From a virus, in IMG/VR virus record IMGVR_UViG_3300034139_000007, positions 16,821 to 80,820 of that record: a stretch of DNA of 64,000 nt. One strand, 5' to 3'. Positions 54,600-63,154 of this stretch are shown here, piece by piece; positions within the stretch are counted from its first letter, which is position 1; each line of letters starts with the position of its first letter. Under the pieces are notes generated by a model that saw nothing but the letters and a program-made list of their open reading frames with translations, was not told the DNA's origin and ran no database searches. The translations under genes were made by a program, and so were the position numbers.

Positions 54600-56107
54600 T
54601 GGCTGCACCTTCCCTCGATGCCCTGTTCGCCGAGACCGGCGTCGTCAAGAAGCAGCCCCGCGCTGCGGCGTCGATCACGCCGACCTACAACCCGCAGAAC
54701 GCCGCCCAGATCCTGACGGTCCCCGCGTATCGGGAGCACCTCCAGGCCCTGCGCGACAACCGCCTGAACCAGTCCAGCCAAGAGCTGCTGAAGGCGATGT
54801 TCAAGCAGGACCCCGACGTCTCGGCGGCGGTCGGCTCCTGGCTGACCCTGTCCGACACCCGCATGACCTACCTGGTCCGTGATGCCGACGGGAACATCGA
54901 CGTCAACGCCACGGGCCAACTGCCCAAGCTGCTGCGCGCCCTCACCGCGCCGACCACCTACATGGAGGGCTTCACTTTCAAGCCCGGCCTGAGCATGCTG
55001 GTTCAGGAGATGCGCTATCTGCTGCTGCTGCGCGGAGCCATCGGCAACGAGCTGGTCTTCAACAAGAAGCTGGTCCCGGACCGGCTGCAGCACGTCGACA
55101 TGTCCACCATCGAGTGGTTCGAGAAGCAGCCCGGCGTCTACAAGCCGCGCCAGCGCCAGCAGGGCAAGAGCGAGGGCCAGTCCCTCGATATCCCGTCCTT
55201 CTTCGTGGCCTTCCACCGCCGCGACCCCACCTCGATCTACGCCACGTCCGACTTCGTCTCGGTCATCAACACCGCCGCGAGCCGCGCGCAGGTGATCAAC
55301 GACCTGTACCGGATCATGCAGATCACGGGCTTCCCGCGCATCGACATCAAGGTGCTGGAGGAGACCCTGGTCGAGAACGCGCCCGAGAGCGTCAAGGCCG
55401 ACCCGGACCTGATGCGCCAGTGGGCCGCTGACCGCCTGAACGACGTAGCTGGCAACTTCGCCGAGCTGCGGTCGGACCAGAGCTTCGTCCACATGGACAG
55501 CATCGAAGCGAAGATCTTGAACGACAAGTCGCCGGGAGCCAGCCTCGACATCTCCAACGTCATTGACGTCCTGAACTCGCAGAACCAGGCCGCCCTGAAG
55601 ACCATGGCCACCGTCATCGGTCGGGGCTCCGGCACCGCCGGGGTCGCCTCGGTCGAGGCGCGGATCGCGGCGATGAACGCGGACCAGCTGAACGTGCCGA
55701 TCAAGCAGCAGCTGGACCAGTCGCTGACCTTCCTGCTGAACGTCTACGGCGTCCCCGGCTTCGTGGACGTCACCTTCGCGCCCGCCGAGCTGCGCCCGGC
55801 CATGGAGCTGGAGGCCCAGAAGTCTCTGAAGTCCAGCCGCCTGCGCACCGATCTGTCCGACGGCATCATCACCGACGAGGAATATCACGTCGAGATGTAC
55901 GGTCGTCTACCGCCATCCGGCTACAAGCCGCTGTCCGGCACCGGCTTCATGGCCGCCGCTGCCGCAGCTGGCGTGGACGCCAAGGACGTGACCCCGAACG
56001 ACGACCCGATGGGCGCGAGCCAGTCGGGCGAGGGAGCCGACGCCGCCAAGGGCAACGGTAAGCCCGGATCGAAGAAGCCCGGCGCTGGTCGTAAGGCCGC
56101 CGCCTAA
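54599..56107 (+). CDS. Portal protein
   Basis: 502 aa starting at the terminase stop. N-terminus LTVPAYREHLQALRDNRLNQSSQELLKAMFKQDPDVSAAVGSWL is typical of portals; the centre contains SIYATSDFVSVINTAASRAQVINDLYRIMQITGFPRIDIKV. The C-terminus is a Gly/Ala/Lys-rich tail. Twelve copies would form the DNA entry vertex. Identification also rests on location directly after terminase. Confidence 0.92.
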   Translation: MAAPSLDALFAETGVVKKQPRAAASITPTYNPQNAAQILTVPAYREHLQALRDNRLNQSSQELLKAMFKQDPDVSAAVGSWLTLSDTRMTYLVRDADGNIDVNATGQLPKLLRALTAPTTYMEGFTFKPGLSMLVQEMRYLLLLRGAIGNELVFNKKLVPDRLQHVDMSTIEWFEKQPGVYKPRQRQQGKSEGQSLDIPSFFVAFHRRDPTSIYATSDFVSVINTAASRAQVINDLYRIMQITGFPRIDIKVLEETLVENAPESVKADPDLMRQWAADRLNDVAGNFAELRSDQSFVHMDSIEAKILNDKSPGASLDISNVIDVLNSQNQAALKTMATVIGRGSGTAGVASVEARIAAMNADQLNVPIKQQLDQSLTFLLNVYGVPGFVDVTFAPAELRPAMELEAQKSLKSSRLRTDLSDGIITDEEYHVEMYGRLPPSGYKPLSGTGFMAAAAAAGVDAKDVTPNDDPMGASQSGEGADAAKGNGKPGSKKPGAGRKAAA

Positions 56108-56124
56108 CCACCAGGAGAAGACCG

Positions 56125-56382
56125 ATGCGCGCGAAGTTGAAGGTTGGCAGTGTGAGCCCGATCACACAGCAGGACGGTGTCGTCACCCAGGAGCGCGTGG
56201 TCTTCCACGGCGTCGCCCGGTCCAAGGGCTATCCCGACGATGGCTCCGACGAGGACAACACCTTCGCCCGGTTCAGCCCGTCGGCCCTGTTCGACATCAT
56301 GATCACGAACCCAGAGCTGCTGGGCAAGTACACGCCGGGCGACACGTTCTACGTCGACTTCACGCCCGTTCCGGCGGACTGA
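56125..56382 (+). CDS. Conserved small head protein (85 aa)
   Basis: The RBS is AGGAG. RAKLKVGSVSPITQ ... ERVVFHGVARSKGYPDDGSDEDNTFARFSPSALFDIMITNPELLGKYTPGDTFYVDFTPV is a family commonly found between portal and capsid genes and is of unknown function. All-beta pattern. Likely a virion or assembly protein. Confidence 0.82.
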   Translation: MRAKLKVGSVSPITQQDGVVTQERVVFHGVARSKGYPDDGSDEDNTFARFSPSALFDIMITNPELLGKYTPGDTFYVDFTPVPAD

Positions 56383-56396
56383 TCCACCAACGCAAA

Positions 56397-56424
56397 GAGG
56401 GCGCTGTCCGAAGACAGCGCCCTC
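56397..56424. terminator. Perfect 12-bp hairpin between convergent genes
   Basis: GAGGGCGCTGTC and GACAGCGCCCTC with a CGAA/TTCG loop. It separates the + strand small head gene from the - strand SH3-like gene and could terminate in both directions. Confidence 0.75.
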
Positions 56425-56483
56425 CCGGCGACCAAGCCAAGTCCCACCCTGATGTAAGGACCCGACGCTGATGTAGCGCGGTC

Positions 56484-56669
56484 TTAACCGGCGTGCAAGG
56501 TCGAGGGCCTGGTCTTGACGATCTTGTCCCCGACCTGGACGCGCACGAAGCCGTTGTCGTTCATGCCGAGAACCGTGCCCTTCTGTTCGATGGGGTACCG
56601 ACCGGCGGTCTTGAACGTCACCTCGGTGCCCGTAGCGGGGGCATCCTTCTTCGTCTTCGTCTTGGCCAT
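56484..56669 (-). CDS. Small SH3/KOW-like protein on the opposite strand (61 aa)
   Basis: ATG at 56669 with AGGAG. Basic N-terminus (AKTKTKKDAPATG) then a beta barrel-like unit (TEVTFKTAGRYPIEQKGTVLGMNDNGFVRVQVGDKIVKTRPS). It is a lone - strand gene within the + strand head module, divergent from the protease-scaffold gene, with motif A copy 7 between them. Possibly a nucleic-acid-binding regulator. Confidence 0.72.
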   Translation of the reverse strand: MAKTKTKKDAPATGTEVTFKTAGRYPIEQKGTVLGMNDNGFVRVQVGDKIVKTRPSTLHAG

Positions 56670-56744
56670 GTGCTCTTCTCCTATTTCCGTTGAGCTGTCC
56701 CCTAGTAGCAATCCAAGGTTCTGAAGTACCTAACAAGTTTGAGT

Positions 56745-56757
56745 TATCCAGTAGATA
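56745..56757. promoter_or_regulatory. Motif A dyad operator, copy 7
   Basis: TATCCAGTAGATA, a perfect dyad, in the divergent gap between the - strand SH3-like gene and the + strand protease-scaffold gene. Confidence 0.7.
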
Positions 56758-56829
56758 CTCACTTCTAGGCACATCGTCGTGAAACAGCCTGTTGCCCATG
56801 TGGCACCACTTAGCCTTTAAGCTGGCGAC

Positions 56830-57984
56830 ATGAAGCAGATCAGCAAGACCGCTGAAGTCCTCGCGAAGCTCCGCGCCTCCTACGGTGCGGACGCAAATCT
56901 CGACGACCTGGCGGTCTACGAAGTGATCCTGGCCAACACTCAGCCCCTCCGCAAGACGGGTGGTTTGTTCAAGGGAGCACGTCTCGCCTCGACGCTCATC
57001 ACGGAGATCGTCTCTGCGGTGAACCTCGAAAGCGTGCCGGTCCAGTTTCAACACGATACGTCGACCGCCCCGTATGGTCGCCTGTTCGCCGCCGCTGCCA
57101 GCGGCGACGAGGCACGCGGTCTGCTGGCGGTAGACGGCAAGGCACACCCCGAAGTCGTGCAGAAGCTCGACAGCGGGACCATCGATCAGGTCTCGGTCGG
57201 CATGGTGAACAAGCAGCTGCTCTGCAGCCAGTGCGGGTTCGACTATGCGAACGAGAAGTCCTACCCCAACCGGTGGGATCTGACGTGCGACAAGGAGCAC
57301 AAGATCGGCGACGCCGGGACGCACGTCCAGGTCGTCGGTCTGGAAAGCCTCTTCGAGGTCTCCTTCGTCGGACAGGGTGCCGTTCGTGGTGCGCGCGTTG
57401 TCGGCCCGTCCGAGAGCGCGTTCCAGGATAACCAGCGTTTGGCCGCCTCTTCGGCTGCTACCGGCGGGGCTCTCGCCGTTCATTTGACCGCAACCGTCGA
57501 GGACGACACTCCCATGGATCTCTCCGCTCTGACCACTCAGCTGACCACCGCCGTCTCGGATGGTGCAACCGCCCGGGCCAACCTGGCGATGATCACGACC
57601 GAACGCGACGGCCTGGCCACCAACCTGGCCACCGTGACCGGCGAACGCGACACCGCGATCACCGAGCGCAACACGGCTCAGACCGACCTGGCCACCGCCA
57701 CCGAAACCGTCACCACGCTGACCGCCGCCCACGAAGCCGCGATCACCGCCCTGTCGGCGGAAGCCAAGGCTGTCCTGACGGCCTGCGGCAAGTCGGAAGC
57801 CGACATCGAAACCGAGCTGAAGGATAAGGACGCCACGGCGCTGCTGGGCATCATCCAGGCCAATCGCTCGCAGTTCGCCGCGATCATCCCGGCTGGTGGA
57901 GCGGCCAACTCGGCTGACCTGGCCTCGACCTCGAAGATCGCACCCCGGCGTACCAACGCCTTCCGCAGCCCCGCACGCGCCTAA
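56830..57984 (+). CDS. Capsid maturation protease fused to scaffold
   Basis: 384 aa. Residues ~70-185 form a prohead protease-like domain: VPVQFQHDTSTAPYGRL (His), then KLDSGTIDQVSVGM (Ser). A CxxC pair (LLCSQCGFDY) is inserted after it. Residues ~235-330 are a Thr/Ala-rich coiled coil with repeats of TTERDG/TGERDT/ITERNT type, a scaffold-like region ending in a small hydrophobic tail. Order before decoration and major capsid proteins is standard. Presumably cleaves itself and capsid partners. Confidence 0.85.
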   Translation: MKQISKTAEVLAKLRASYGADANLDDLAVYEVILANTQPLRKTGGLFKGARLASTLITEIVSAVNLESVPVQFQHDTSTAPYGRLFAAAASGDEARGLLAVDGKAHPEVVQKLDSGTIDQVSVGMVNKQLLCSQCGFDYANEKSYPNRWDLTCDKEHKIGDAGTHVQVVGLESLFEVSFVGQGAVRGARVVGPSESAFQDNQRLAASSAATGGALAVHLTATVEDDTPMDLSALTTQLTTAVSDGATARANLAMITTERDGLATNLATVTGERDTAITERNTAQTDLATATETVTTLTAAHEAAITALSAEAKAVLTACGKSEADIETELKDKDATALLGIIQANRSQFAAIIPAGGAANSADLASTSKIAPRRTNAFRSPARA

Positions 57985-58023
57985 TCCCCGCGACACGCAC
58001 AACTTTCTAGGAGGCATCTGAAG

Positions 58024-58455
58024 ATGGCCGGTTTCCACACTCAAGTCCGCATGGCGAAGTTCGACTTCAAGGACAGCCAGTTCACCGTTCTGATGAACGG
58101 CATCGTCGCCGCCGACATTGGCAAGGCCGTCACCTACGACAACACGGAAGACAACGCCGTGAAGCTCGCTGGTGAAGGCGATCCCATCGTCGGCGTGATC
58201 TACACCGTCGAGGACCGCATCAACGAGGGCCAGATGGTTGGCACCGTCGAGATGCGCTTCGCCGCCTATCTGCCGATCAAGACCGGCCTGACCGGTGCCA
58301 AGGTCGTGGGTCGCGGCAAGAAGCTCTGCGGCGCTGGTGCCGGCGAGGTTCGCGCCATCGACCCGGCCACCGAGGCCGCTCTGCTGAACTCGCAGTCGCA
58401 TCCGCACTGCTGGGGTCTGTGGCAGGGCAAGGCCATCGGCGCTCTGATCGTCTAA
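58024..58455 (+). CDS. Head decoration / stabilising protein
   Basis: 143 aa. Beta-rich protein (AADIGKAVTYDNTEDNAVKLAGEGDPIVGVIYTVED ... VEMRFAAYLPIKTGL) of the type found between scaffold and major capsid genes. It likely binds mature capsids. Ribosome-binding site AGGAGG is close to the ATG. Confidence 0.8.
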   Translation: MAGFHTQVRMAKFDFKDSQFTVLMNGIVAADIGKAVTYDNTEDNAVKLAGEGDPIVGVIYTVEDRINEGQMVGTVEMRFAAYLPIKTGLTGAKVVGRGKKLCGAGAGEVRAIDPATEAALLNSQSHPHCWGLWQGKAIGALIV

Positions 58456-58499
58456 TCACCCCAGTTCCAACCCGCTAGCATCTCTCAAGGAGACCTTCG

Positions 58500-59723
58500 A
58501 TGCTGAAGAGCACCACCGAAATCAAGAAGGCCGCCCCGGAAACGGTACTGGCGGGTCTTCTGGACAGCAACTCCACCGGCGCTTCCCTAGAAGCGGCGAA
58601 GAAGCTGATCCTCCAGGCCAAGGAATATGGCCTGGACCTGCGCTCCTATCTGCGCCTGTCCATCGACGCATCGCTCAGCGCCGCTGACCAGATGCACCGC
58701 TACCACGCCGACGCCGCTGGCACTGAACTGCTGAACGGCTACGAGGCTTCCCTGTCGTACCTGGGTCTCCCGACCCGTGACGACCTGGATGCTGGCGTGA
58801 TGCTGCAGGCCGCCGCTGACACCTTCCAGACGTTCCCTGGCACCCGCGCCCTCTTCCCCGAGGTCGTGGACGACATGGTCCAGTGGAAGTATCGCCAGAC
58901 GAACTTCGAAACCACCGAAGGCCTCGTCGCTCAACGCCGGACCATCTCGGGCAACGAGATGATCACCACGGTCGTCGAGGACGCCGAGGCTGACTACGAG
59001 GAGGCCGTCCGTGCGGTCGCCGAGGGTGGCCGCATCCCGATCCACTCGATCCGTTCGAGCGAGAAGCGCGTCAAGTTCTACAAGTTCGGCAACGGCTACA
59101 AGACGACCTACGAGTTCCAGCGTCGCGCTTCGCTCGACATCCTGACCCCGTATGCCGTCCGCACGCAGCGCCAGATCGACCGCTCCAAGGTCGCTGTGGC
59201 CACGCACGTCCTGCTGAACGGCGACGGCGTCACCGGCCCAGCCGCCGTGACTTCGCAGTCGGCCTACAACGACGTGAACACCACGGGTACGTCGGTGAAC
59301 GGCAAGCTCGCCTACAAGCACCTGGCCGCCTGGCTGGTTGCTCGTGCCAAGGCCGGTGCGCCCATCGACACCGTCCTGGGCAACTGGGACATGTACCTGC
59401 AGTGGCTGTTCCTGTTCGCGATCCCGACCACGAACGCGACCACGACCGATGCCGAGCTGCTGGCTCGCTCGGGCTTCCAGATGGGCGGCGTTCCGCTGCT
59501 GTCCGGCAACATCAACTTCAAGCTGGCATCCGATGCGCCTGCTGGACAGCTGATCGGCTTCAGCCGCGCCGACACGCTGGAGGAGCTGACGGAAGCTGGC
59601 TCTCTGATCACGGAGAGCGAGAAGTCCATCGAGACGCAGGAAGTCACCTACGTCCGCACCGAAACCTCGGGCATGCGCCTGATCTTCGGTGATACGCGGT
59701 CGGTCCTGGACCTGGCCTCGTAA
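58500..59723 (+). CDS. Major capsid protein
   Basis: 407 aa; AAGGAG upstream. N-terminal helix, then GTRALFPEVVDDMVQWKYRQTNF and later NGYKTTYEFQRRASLDILTPYAVRTQRQIDRSKVAVATHVL, a pattern of HK97-type capsid spine helix and P-domain. Position after the decoration gene and before the head-tail genes supports it. Terminated by a hairpin, which would allow high stoichiometry. Confidence 0.92.
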   Translation: MLKSTTEIKKAAPETVLAGLLDSNSTGASLEAAKKLILQAKEYGLDLRSYLRLSIDASLSAADQMHRYHADAAGTELLNGYEASLSYLGLPTRDDLDAGVMLQAAADTFQTFPGTRALFPEVVDDMVQWKYRQTNFETTEGLVAQRRTISGNEMITTVVEDAEADYEEAVRAVAEGGRIPIHSIRSSEKRVKFYKFGNGYKTTYEFQRRASLDILTPYAVRTQRQIDRSKVAVATHVLLNGDGVTGPAAVTSQSAYNDVNTTGTSVNGKLAYKHLAAWLVARAKAGAPIDTVLGNWDMYLQWLFLFAIPTTNATTTDAELLARSGFQMGGVPLLSGNINFKLASDAPAGQLIGFSRADTLEELTEAGSLITESEKSIETQEVTYVRTETSGMRLIFGDTRSVLDLAS

Positions 59724-59737
59724 TCCGGGCACAGTCG

Positions 59738-59761
59738 GGGGCGGTCCGCAAGGGCCGCCCC
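59738..59761 (+). terminator. Hairpin after the major capsid gene
   Basis: GGGGCGGTCC pairs with GGGCCGCCCC (one G-T pair); followed by ATCCTGCTCTTG. Partial terminator or mRNA end that boosts capsid expression relative to downstream genes. Confidence 0.65.
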
Positions 59762-59796
59762 ATCCTGCTCTTGAACCCAAACCACGGAGAATAATC

Positions 59797-60144
59797 ATGG
59801 CCAAGGCCCTGGTTGAAACGAAGGACAACATTCAGGTTGTCGGCACCGGCGAGGAACTCCACGCCCGTCACAACCGCGCGTCGGTCGTGCGCGTCAACAA
59901 GTTCATCTCGACCCACGTCACTGAGGGCAACCTCACCCTGCTGGCCCAGCTGAACGACGAGGCCTCGGACAAGGAGTTCGAGAAGCTCTGGAACGAAGCC
60001 GCCGAGGGTGCCGACCTGACCAAGAAGGCCGACGTCGAGGCGGTCGCCGCTGCCCGCGAGGACCTGAAGACGGCCTACGCCAAGGACTATGCCCCCGGCG
60101 GCAAGGAAAAGCCTGATCCTGCTCCGAAGCCCGACGCGAAGTAA
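59797..60144 (+). CDS. Small head-associated protein (115 aa)
   Basis: ATG at 59797 with GGAG. Contains KDNIQVVGTGEELHARHNRASVVRVNKFISTHVTEGNLTLL, then a helical, Ala/Lys-rich C-terminus ending PDPAPKPDAK. Directly after the capsid gene; probably a head completion or tail-assembly accessory protein. Family uncertain. Confidence 0.68.
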   Translation: MAKALVETKDNIQVVGTGEELHARHNRASVVRVNKFISTHVTEGNLTLLAQLNDEASDKEFEKLWNEAAEGADLTKKADVEAVAAAREDLKTAYAKDYAPGGKEKPDPAPKPDAK

Positions 60145-60150
60145 ACCCAG

Positions 60151-60876
60151 ATGCTCACCTACGTCGCAGGTGAGGATCTGATGATCGCCGTCCCGCTCAC
60201 GCGGGACGGCGAGCCCTTTTTGGCGGATGACGGCTCGGTCACCTGGTCCCTGCGGGATCATACCGGAGCCCTGATGTCCGGCATGACGAACGTCTCGCTG
60301 CCCAGCAGCGACACCACCCTTCTGGTTGAAGTCCCCGCCGCCGCGAATGAGATCGCGCCGGGGCGTCAGTTCGAGAAGCGTAGCATCTCCATCAAGGGTC
60401 TGGCCGAGGGCCAACCCTTCGTGGCCGGTGCCCAATATCGCATCACCCCCTGGCTCAACCACTCGGTTACGACGTCCCAGATCTGGGCCTTCATTGGCAC
60501 GGACGCTGGTGAGCTGCCCGAGGCAGACATCGACATCACCGGGGCCTACTTCTCCCTGGCCGAAATGGTCGGCGAGACCCAACTGGTTGAGGCTCTGAGC
60601 AGCGGCAGCAAGCTGGAGCAGCGCGCCAATGACGCCATCAAGGGCATGGCCGTCCTGCGCGTCCTGCCCGGCGTCCGTCAGCGGCTGCTGAAGCGTGCCG
60701 AGGACGGCACCCTAAAGGCCGAGCGGTTCGCCATCGACTTCAACCAGCTGGCCGCCGACGCCACCGCGCTTGTCACCCTGGCCGTCCGCGAGGTCGGTGG
60801 CCTGGACGACAACGTGACCGCACCAACTCTCTTCGTCCTGGCGACGCCGAACTTCGAACCATTCCCGGGAGGCTAA
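60151..60876 (+). CDS. Head-tail or tail module protein with Ig-like N-terminus (241 aa)
   Basis: The first ~70 aa are a beta domain (LTYVAGEDLMIAVPLTRDGEPFLADDGSVTWSLRDHTG) similar in style to the fibre-module protein at 2763. The rest is helical with SKLEQRANDAIKGMAVLRVLPGVRQRLLKRAEDG. Neighbours are head-tail proteins. It could be an adaptor protein; not certain. Confidence 0.65.
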   Translation: MLTYVAGEDLMIAVPLTRDGEPFLADDGSVTWSLRDHTGALMSGMTNVSLPSSDTTLLVEVPAAANEIAPGRQFEKRSISIKGLAEGQPFVAGAQYRITPWLNHSVTTSQIWAFIGTDAGELPEADIDITGAYFSLAEMVGETQLVEALSSGSKLEQRANDAIKGMAVLRVLPGVRQRLLKRAEDGTLKAERFAIDFNQLAADATALVTLAVREVGGLDDNVTAPTLFVLATPNFEPFPGG

Positions 60877-60877
60877 G

Positions 60878-61408
60878 ATGCTCCCCCTCACGCGCGTCGG
60901 CGACCGGTTCAACGAGCCCATCAAGATCGTGGGCGGCCCCAAGACAGTGGGCCGCATCCAGCGCAGCGACGGCGGCGAGCCGGGCGCAGAGTTTGCGCTG
61001 CCCAAGACCAACCTACGGGTCAACCGCCGCTCGCTCATCCGCGCCGGCCAGGTCGTCCAGGCGCCCGGCGGCGACCACTTCCTCGTGGCCGAGCACAGCG
61101 AGACTGGCGAGTACCGGACCCACCACCTGTTCCCCACCGACCGCCGGGTCGAGTGGACCCGCCAGACCGTCAAGATCCACCCGGTCTCCAAGCAGCAGGT
61201 CGGCAGTGGCAAGGAAGAGCTGGGCACGCTCTGGGTCATGTGGGAGCGCACCCGTCGCGAGTTCATGGATCTGTCGATCCGTATCGCCCAGGAAAACTAC
61301 CTGATCGCCACCGGAGCCGACGTCCAGCTGGGCGACTACATCGACGGCAAGCTGGTCAAGCGCGTGAACCATGCGCTGGGCGTCCGCATTCTGGAGTTGC
61401 AGGGATGA
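60878..61408 (+). CDS. Head-tail connector / stopper protein
   Basis: 176 aa. Beta-rich: FNEPIKIVGGPKTVGRIQRSDG ... HFLVAEHSETGEYRTHHLFPTDRRVEWTRQ, and a C-terminal loop GADVQLGDYIDGKLVKRVNHALGVRILEL typical of head-closure and stopper-like small barrels. Its stop overlaps the next start. Assigned by position and strand pattern. Confidence 0.65.
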   Translation: MLPLTRVGDRFNEPIKIVGGPKTVGRIQRSDGGEPGAEFALPKTNLRVNRRSLIRAGQVVQAPGGDHFLVAEHSETGEYRTHHLFPTDRRVEWTRQTVKIHPVSKQQVGSGKEELGTLWVMWERTRREFMDLSIRIAQENYLIATGADVQLGDYIDGKLVKRVNHALGVRILELQG

Positions 61409-62265
61409 AGGTTCGGATCGGCGGCGTCGAGCGGTCGGTCGCCAACCAATCCGACCTCAAGCAGGTGGAAGACCAGATCGCCAACACCATCGTCAATGGC
61501 GCTATCGCCGAGGCGTTGGACATCACCCCACGGTTCCTCGACCGGCTGCAGGAGCGCGTCCAGATCTCGGCGACCCGCGAGGCGAACCGGGTCATGGACA
61601 CCATCGTCGATGTCATCGACAATCCGCAGTTTGGCACCGACCCCGGCCTCAATGGCGCGAACCTTACGCGCGGGACAGACCTGTTCGCCTCTGGCCGTGT
61701 CGACTGGAAGCCTCTGTCCTTCCGTTACACCATGCGCAAGGACCGGCAGGTCCGGCGCTGGGGAGCAGGTGCCAAGGCGGCCCGCGCCCGCTCCTCCAAG
61801 ATGTTCTTCAACCGGGGCACCCTGCGCAACTACCTAAAGGGTCGGGGCAGCACGATCATCCGCAATCGCCTCGGCGGGATGGAGGTGAAGGTTGATCGGA
61901 AGTTGACCGACCGGTCCTTCATGTCGGCCAACAACCGCTGGACCAAGCGCGCCTCCGACTTCCTCGGGGAGGGCGACGTGGGCCGGATCGTGCTGGGTCG
62001 TGTCGAGCTGACGATGTTCCCCCGCCTGTCGCCCGCGATGGCCCCCATGCTGGCTACACGACGCTGGACGGACGCTGGTGATGGTGCGATGGAGAAGGCG
62101 GTGTTCGGCGGGACCAAGACCCTGGCCAAGCTGCTCAATCGACGCGACGCCTATCGCGCACTGCTGACGCCGGTGGTCCAGTTCTTCATGCTGGTCCGCA
62201 TCCCTGCCGCGGTCAACCGCAGCGTGACCGACTACCTGCGGAGGACGTCCATTGGCGCTGACTGA
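61405..62265 (+). CDS. Tail completion / head-tail joining protein (286 aa)
   Basis: ATG at 61405 overlaps the previous TGA. Contains KQVEDQIANTIVNGAIAEALDITPRFLDRLQERVQ, then a basic region (RRWGAGAKAARARSSKMFFNRGTLRNYLKGRGSTIIRN) and a C-terminal PVVQFFMLVRIPAAVNRSVTDYLR. HK97 gp10-like joining proteins have similar size and position, but the identification is by context. Confidence 0.65.
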   Translation: MKVRIGGVERSVANQSDLKQVEDQIANTIVNGAIAEALDITPRFLDRLQERVQISATREANRVMDTIVDVIDNPQFGTDPGLNGANLTRGTDLFASGRVDWKPLSFRYTMRKDRQVRRWGAGAKAARARSSKMFFNRGTLRNYLKGRGSTIIRNRLGGMEVKVDRKLTDRSFMSANNRWTKRASDFLGEGDVGRIVLGRVELTMFPRLSPAMAPMLATRRWTDAGDGAMEKAVFGGTKTLAKLLNRRDAYRALLTPVVQFFMLVRIPAAVNRSVTDYLRRTSIGAD

Positions 62266-62725
62266 GGAGAACCTCTACGAGAGCGTGAAGCTGTCGCTGG
62301 AGCGGTTCGTTGACGACTTCCGAGTGGATCACTTCCCGACCGCGACCCAGATCAACTGGGACGACCACGCCAATATCCAGGAGCTGCCCGAGGCCGACGT
62401 GATCGGTCTGGCCGGGATCGGCCTGGCCGAGGACGAGCACAAGAAGTACCAGATCACCTTCGGCGTCTTGGCTTCGACCTGGGGCGACAAGGGACTGGTC
62501 CGCCTGACCAAGGCGGTCTCGGCCATGTTCGGCAGGATTGCGCCGGAGAACAAGATCGTGGTCTACACCGAGAGCCCCGACGGGCTCAGTGCGGTGCCGA
62601 AGAGCTGGATGGTGACCGCGCTACCGCGCGCCGTCACGCCGGTCCAGAAGGCTGAAGTCAGGGCTGTTCAGGGGGTGGAGTGTCACGTCCTGCTTGACCC
62701 TGGCGCGACATCATATCTGAGATAG
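62252..62725 (+). CDS. Tail terminator protein
   Basis: 157 aa from a TTG with GGAGG seven bases upstream, overlapping the previous gene by 14 bp. Sequence ENLYESVKLSLERFVDDFRVDHF ... YQITFGVLASTWGDKGLVRLTKAVSAMFGRIAPENKIVVYTE fits the alpha/beta tail terminator class found just before tail tube genes in siphovirus-like phages. Its 3' end overlaps a - strand gene by 68 bp. Confidence 0.75.
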   Translation: MALTEENLYESVKLSLERFVDDFRVDHFPTATQINWDDHANIQELPEADVIGLAGIGLAEDEHKKYQITFGVLASTWGDKGLVRLTKAVSAMFGRIAPENKIVVYTESPDGLSAVPKSWMVTALPRAVTPVQKAEVRAVQGVECHVLLDPGATSYLR

Positions 62726-63044
62726 TCTGGATCTCGCGGTCGGTGCGGACCTGGATGGCGTGAGCCACGACGCGCACCAGCTCCGGCCCCATCTTCCGCT
62801 CATATTCCTTGCAGCGGCGCGAGACGGTCATCTCCATTTCGTGGCCAATGCGGACCGTGGACTTGACCTGGTCGTCGGTCGGGACCCTCATCTGGAAGTC
62901 CTCGCCATCGACGAGATCGAGCCCCATTCGCAGCAGGTATCGAAACTCGGCGTTGCGGCTCCGACCGTTCAGCTTGGCGCGCTTCTGGATTTGGTCCAGT
63001 AGACGTTTCGAGATCTCGATGCTGATGTTGCGCTGGTCGGCCAT
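62658..63044 (-). CDS. Ribbon-helix-helix (Arc/MetJ-type) regulator on the opposite strand
   Basis: 128 aa from the ATG at 63044. N-terminal ribbon-helix-helix: RNISIEISKRLLDQIQKRAKLNGRSRNAEFRYLLRMGLDL (beta strand ISIEI plus two helices). A second, weaker unit follows (FQMRVPTDDQVKSTVRIGHEMEMTVSRRCKEY). Antisense to the end of the tail terminator and inside the late + strand operon. It may regulate late genes or its own message, or read motif B or A. Start chosen by GAGGGAAAG upstream, at longer than ideal spacing. Confidence 0.78.
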   Translation of the reverse strand: MADQRNISIEISKRLLDQIQKRAKLNGRSRNAEFRYLLRMGLDLVDGEDFQMRVPTDDQVKSTVRIGHEMEMTVSRRCKEYERKMGPELVRVVAHAIQVRTDREIQTISDMMSRQGQAGRDTPPPEQP

Positions 63045-63154
63045 TAGGAAGCACTTTCCCTCAATACGGCGGGTATACACGAGGGCTTGACCATCGCAAA
63101 TAGCGATCCTGCAATCCCGGCGCGGACCCCCGCGTCATCTAACAGGAGAAGATG

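Noticed and set aside
57540-57800. Thr-rich repeats in the scaffold as a tandem DNA repeat
   Set aside because: The similarity is at the protein level (heptad-like TTERD units) with varied codons, which fits a coiled coil rather than a DNA repeat.
56104-58407. 767-codon open frame on the - strand opposite the head genes
   Set aside because: It is a GC-driven shadow of the protease-scaffold and decoration genes, which have recognisable domains and ribosome-binding sites; the antisense product has low-complexity composition and no domain.
58587-59831. 414-codon - strand frame opposite the major capsid gene
   Set aside because: Same explanation: long antisense frames accompany every long gene here (also opposite the Rad50-like gene, DNA polymerase, NrdA, helicase and primase).
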